Source: Microbacterium keratanolyticum (GTDB lineage Bacteria; Actinomycetota; Actinomycetes; Actinomycetales; Microbacteriaceae). From it: DNA of 64,000 nucleotides. How positions within the stretch are numbered: the first letter of the stretch is position 1; each line of letters opens with the position of its first letter. The notes under the pieces were generated by a model. It was not told the DNA's origin. It did not search any database and saw nothing but the letters and a program-made list of their open reading frames with translations. Location of the stretch: contig NZ_JAFBBQ010000001.1 of NCBI RefSeq assembly GCF_016907255.1, positions 2,914,001 to 2,978,000 of the forward strand. Direction: 5' to 3'. The position numbers were made by a program, and so were the translations under genes. Below, piece after piece: positions 61,431 to 64,000 of the stretch.

Positions 61431-62732
61431 ATGCCTGACTCTGCGTCCGATCTACCCGAAGTCGTTCGTGTCGCCGCGGACCTCATCCGGTTCGACACCT
61501 CGAACTTCGGCGGCGGCAACGCCAAGGGCGAGCGGGAAGCCGCAGAGTACGTCGGCGCCTACCTCGAGTCACTTGGTCTGGTTCCGGAGTACTTCGAACC
61601 GGTCCCTCGGCGCACGAACGTCATGGCGCGTGTTCCGGGACGCAATCGCGACAAGCCGGCGCTCGTGGTGCACGGGCACCTCGATGTCGTTCCGGCGATG
61701 GCCGAGGACTGGAGCGTCGACCCCTTCGCGGGAATCGTGCGTGACGGCATGCTCTGGGGTCGCGGGGCCGTCGACATGAAGAACATGGATGCGATGATCC
61801 TCACGGCCGTCGCTGACCTGCTGCGCGCGGGGGAGCAGCCCGAGCGTGACCTGATCCTGGCGTTCTTCGCCGACGAGGAGAACGGCGGGGTCGAGGGCTC
61901 GGCGCTCGTGGTTCGCGAGCGCCCGGAGTGGTTCGCGGGTGCGACAGAGGCGATCAGCGAGGTCGGCGGCTACTCGATCTCCGTCGACGGCCATCGCGCG
62001 TATCTCCTGCAGGTCGGGGAGAAGGCGCTCCTGTGGATCCGTCTCGTCGCCCGCGGTCGCGCCGGGCACGGCAGCCGCCTGCACCCCGACAACGCGGTGA
62101 CGCGGCTTTCCGAAGCCGTCGCGGCCATCGGTCGGACGCACTGGCCGGTGCGGCTGACCGACACGACGCGACAGCTTCTCGAGGGACTCAGCGCGCTTTC
62201 CGGGCGTTCCGCGGAGGATCCGGATGCCCTGGCTTCCGCCGCGGGGCCCGCGGAGGCCTTCCTTCGCTCCAGCTTCCGCACCACGACGAACCCGACAGCT
62301 CTGACGGCCGGGTACAAGCACAACGTGATCCCCGAGCGCGCCGAGGCGCTCATCGACGTTCGCGTGCTGCCCGGCACAGAGGATGCCGTTCTCGCTCAGC
62401 TGCAGGAGATCGTCGGCGACGACATCGAAATCGAGATCGTCGTGCGCGACATCGGCATGGAGACTCCCTTCACAGGCCCTCTGGTCGACGCCATGGTGGC
62501 GGCCCTCGACCGCCATGACCCCGGAACCCCGGTCATTCCCTACCTGCTGGGTGCGGGAACCGACAACAAGGCGCTCTCTGCCATCGGCATCACCGGCTAC
62601 GGCTTCGCACCCCTGCGACTGCCGGCGGAACTCGACTTCACCGGGATGTTCCACGGTGTCGACGAGCGGGTTCCCGTAGACTCTCTCGTCTTCGGACAGC
62701 GGGTGCTGGCCGACCTGTTCCGCACCTACTGA
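61431..62732 (+). CDS. M20-family dipeptidase/peptidase
   Basis: Zinc-dependent M20/M28-type hydrolase of 433 residues. Ligands are visible in VVHGHLDVVP (His, catalytic Asp), GRGAVDMKNMDA (bridging Asp) and AFFADEENGG (catalytic and ligand Glu). The lid domain has the dimerisation histidine in GRAGHGSRLHPDNA. The C-terminal ligand His is in GMFHGVDERVP. The specific substrate is not shown; related genes are annotated as dipeptidases or carboxypeptidases. TAGCCT-N6-ATG upstream. Confidence 0.9.
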   Translation: MPDSASDLPEVVRVAADLIRFDTSNFGGGNAKGEREAAEYVGAYLESLGLVPEYFEPVPRRTNVMARVPGRNRDKPALVVHGHLDVVPAMAEDWSVDPFAGIVRDGMLWGRGAVDMKNMDAMILTAVADLLRAGEQPERDLILAFFADEENGGVEGSALVVRERPEWFAGATEAISEVGGYSISVDGHRAYLLQVGEKALLWIRLVARGRAGHGSRLHPDNAVTRLSEAVAAIGRTHWPVRLTDTTRQLLEGLSALSGRSAEDPDALASAAGPAEAFLRSSFRTTTNPTALTAGYKHNVIPERAEALIDVRVLPGTEDAVLAQLQEIVGDDIEIEIVVRDIGMETPFTGPLVDAMVAALDRHDPGTPVIPYLLGAGTDNKALSAIGITGYGFAPLRLPAELDFTGMFHGVDERVPVDSLVFGQRVLADLFRTY

Positions 62733-62777
62733 TCACGAGTTCTCTCTCGATCCCCTCGACAGAAGGTTTCTTCACGC

Positions 62778-63602
62778 ATGCACCTGTTCGAAGCGCTCCT
62801 CCTCGGCATTGTGCAGGGGCTCACCGAGTTCCTGCCGATCTCGTCCAGCGCACATCTGCGCATCCTGGGGACCTTCCTGCCGTCCGCCACAGACCCGGGC
62901 GCGGCTTTCACTGCGATCACGCAGATCGGCACCGAAGCCGCCGTCGTCGTGTTCTTCTGGCGCGACATCGTCCGCATCGTGAAGCACTGGTCTCTGTCGC
63001 TGGTCGGGAAGATCCCGCGCAATGACGCGGACGCGCGCATGGGGTGGCTGATCATCATCGGCAGCATCCCGATCGTCGTGCTCGGGTTGCTCTTCCAGGA
63101 CCAGATCGAGACGGTCTTCCGATCGATGTGGGTCGTTGCGACGATGCTGATCGTGTTCGGCATCCTGCTGGGAATCGCTGACTACGTCGGCGCCAAGCGT
63201 CGCTCACTGAACCAGCTCACGGTTCCGCATGGCATCGCCTTCGGTTTTGCGCAGGCGCTTGCGCTGGTGCCCGGGGTCTCCCGCTCCGGCGGGACGATCA
63301 CGATGGGGCTGTTCCTCGGGTACGAGCGCGCCGCGGCGGCTCGCTACGCCTTCCTGCTCGCGATCCCCGCCGTGTTCGGCTCCGGCTTCTACCAGCTCTT
63401 CAAGAGCCTCGACGAGACGCCCGTGTTCAGCGCCGGGGAGACGCTCGCTGCGACCGGCATCGCCTTCGTGGTCGCGCTCGGCGTGATCGCGTTCTTCATG
63501 AACTGGATCTCCAAGCGCAGCTTCCTGCCGTTCGTCATCTACCGGGTGCTGCTCGGTGGCGTACTGCTGGTGCTTCTCGCGACAGGAGCCATCGCGCCGT
63601 AA
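62778..63602 (+). CDS. uppP: Undecaprenyl-diphosphatase UppP (BacA)
   Basis: Recycles the cell-wall carrier by removing one phosphate from undecaprenyl diphosphate. The 274 residues include the family motifs [13 protein letters not shown] (near 15-27) and [15 protein letters not shown] (near 165), with eight membrane helices. Confers bacitracin tolerance when abundant. It follows the peptidase by 45 bases in the same direction, so they may be co-transcribed. Confidence 0.95.
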   Translation: MHLFEALLLGIVQGLTEFLPISSSAHLRILGTFLPSATDPGAAFTAITQIGTEAAVVVFFWRDIVRIVKHWSLSLVGKIPRNDADARMGWLIIIGSIPIVVLGLLFQDQIETVFRSMWVVATMLIVFGILLGIADYVGAKRRSLNQLTVPHGIAFGFAQALALVPGVSRSGGTITMGLFLGYERAAAARYAFLLAIPAVFGSGFYQLFKSLDETPVFSAGETLAATGIAFVVALGVIAFFMNWISKRSFLPFVIYRVLLGGVLLVLLATGAIAP

Positions 63603-63618
63603 CCGACGCACGTACGAC

Positions 63619-63664
63619 ACGCAGAAGTGCCTCCGACGAAGTCTCGTAGGAGGCACTTCTGCGT
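63619..63664. terminator. Bidirectional terminator after uppP
   Basis: A 16-bp perfect stem ACGCAGAAGTGCCTCC / GGAGGCACTTCTGCGT with a 14-base loop that itself holds ACGA/TCGT. It sits between convergent genes; its last base is the first base of the PAC2-gene stop triplet. Confidence 0.85.
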
Positions 63665-64000
63665 CACCGCCGCTTGTCGGGGCCTGGACCCTCACCGCCC
63701 CGGCGCAGATAGCGTTCAAATGCCTGCGCGATCGCGTCGCCCGAGGCATCCGGAGAATCCCAGGTGTCGCGCGTCTGCTCGAGCTGGCGGATGTAGTCCG
63801 CCATGTCTTCGTCCTCGGCCGCCGCGGCATCGATGGATGCCTCCCAGGTGGCAGCATCGGTACGGAGGGTGCCACGAGGAACATCGACACCGGTGACTTC
63901 GTGCAGGCGGTCGAGCAACGCGAGCGTCGCCTTGGGGGAGGGCGTCGCGGATGCCACGTAGTGCGGCACGCTCGCCCAGAGACTCGCCGAAGGGATGCCG
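63664..64000 (-). CDS. PAC2-family (proteasome assembly chaperone-like) protein, C-terminal part
   Basis: The frame is open to the window end on the minus strand, so the N-terminal part is outside. The visible about 112 residues begin in SLWASVPHYVA, continue with PSPKATLALLDRLHEVTGVDVP and end DASGDAIAQAFERYLRRGG. This is the C-terminal pattern of the actinobacterial PAC2 proteins, whose eukaryotic relatives assist proteasome assembly; the bacterial role is unclear. A full assessment needs the upstream part. Confidence 0.85.
   Translation of the reverse strand, partial: GIPSASLWASVPHYVASATPSPKATLALLDRLHEVTGVDVPRGTLRTDAATWEASIDAAAAEDEDMADYIRQLEQTRDTWDSPDASGDAIAQAFERYLRRGGEGPGPDKRR

Noticed and set aside
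1..64000. Mobile elements, prophage, CRISPR arrays, toxin-antitoxin or biosynthetic gene cluster
   Set aside because: No transposase, integrase, terminal repeats, direct-repeat/spacer arrays, small toxin pairs or large modular synthases were seen on either strand; both tRNA genes are intact with no integration remnants beside them.

Overview
The window is ordinary, gene-dense chromosome of a high-GC actinobacterium. The closest fit is Microbacterium or another Microbacteriaceae. This rests on the SURF1/DUF3099 and ctaA-suf neighbourhoods, the tkt-tal-pgi-zwf-opcA-pgl operon, the BioYMN/BioQ locus, and an acyl-CoA cluster in the same order as Mycobacterium tuberculosis Rv2502c-Rv2495c. No phage, insertion sequence, CRISPR array or origin was seen. 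No stretch longer than about 230 bases lacks a gene.

Layout. 1-5.9 kb: end of a dGTPase gene coupled to dnaG, an orphan ABC ATPase, tRNA-Asn, a septum-formation lipoprotein, peptide deformylase and a DMT permease. 6-14 kb (minus strand): pentose-phosphate operon tkt-tal-pgi-zwf-opcA-pgl, nearly all with start/stop overlaps. 14.3-16.2 kb: heme O and heme A synthases, convergent. 16.3-20.5 kb: SUF operon sufB-sufD-Rieske-sufC-sufT-like, without sufS or sufU. 20.6-23.2 kb: PatB-like C-S lyase and MFS exporter. 23.1-25.7 kb: BioQ-like repressor divergent from the biotin transporter bioY-bioM-bioN. 25.7-29.7 kb: acyltransferase, then a DedA-histidine kinase-response regulator operon. 29.8-33.6 kb: ABC-F ATPase, SURF1, and small membrane proteins. 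33.7-41.6 kb: fabG-like reductase, serB, divergent glgC/glgA(glgM), ABC ATPase, L31 type B, DEDDh exonuclease, hydrolases.

42-52.6 kb is the metabolic centrepiece. An Lrp regulator is divergent from bkdA-bkdB-bkdC. A TetR regulator is divergent from accD1-accA1-acyl-CoA dehydrogenase-MaoC-CitE. Together these match the mycobacterial leucine degradation/itaconate dissimilation locus: branched-chain keto acid oxidation, acyl-CoA dehydrogenation, biotin-dependent carboxylation, hydration, then CoA-ester cleavage. The biotin importer at 24 kb supplies the cofactor for the carboxylase.

52.6-64 kb: histidine phosphatase, sirtuin, SpoU methyltransferase, SGNH hydrolase, an uncharacterised SF2 helicase, a ferritin-VIT1 fusion, an RsbQ-like hydrolase translationally coupled to a PAS-GGDEF diguanylate cyclase, tRNA-Leu, M20 peptidase, uppP, and the end of a PAC2 protein.

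Two themes cut across the window. First, at least fifteen genes have a TANNNT hexamer exactly 6-7 bases before the start codon, the signature of leaderless transcription; this also settles several start codons. Second, several regulator-operator pairs can be read directly: two TGAAC-N3-GTTCA sites at bioY, two GTTA-N8-TAAC sites at accD1, an inverted repeat at bkdA, and an orphan TGACCG-N2-CGGTCA palindrome at the ABC-F gene.
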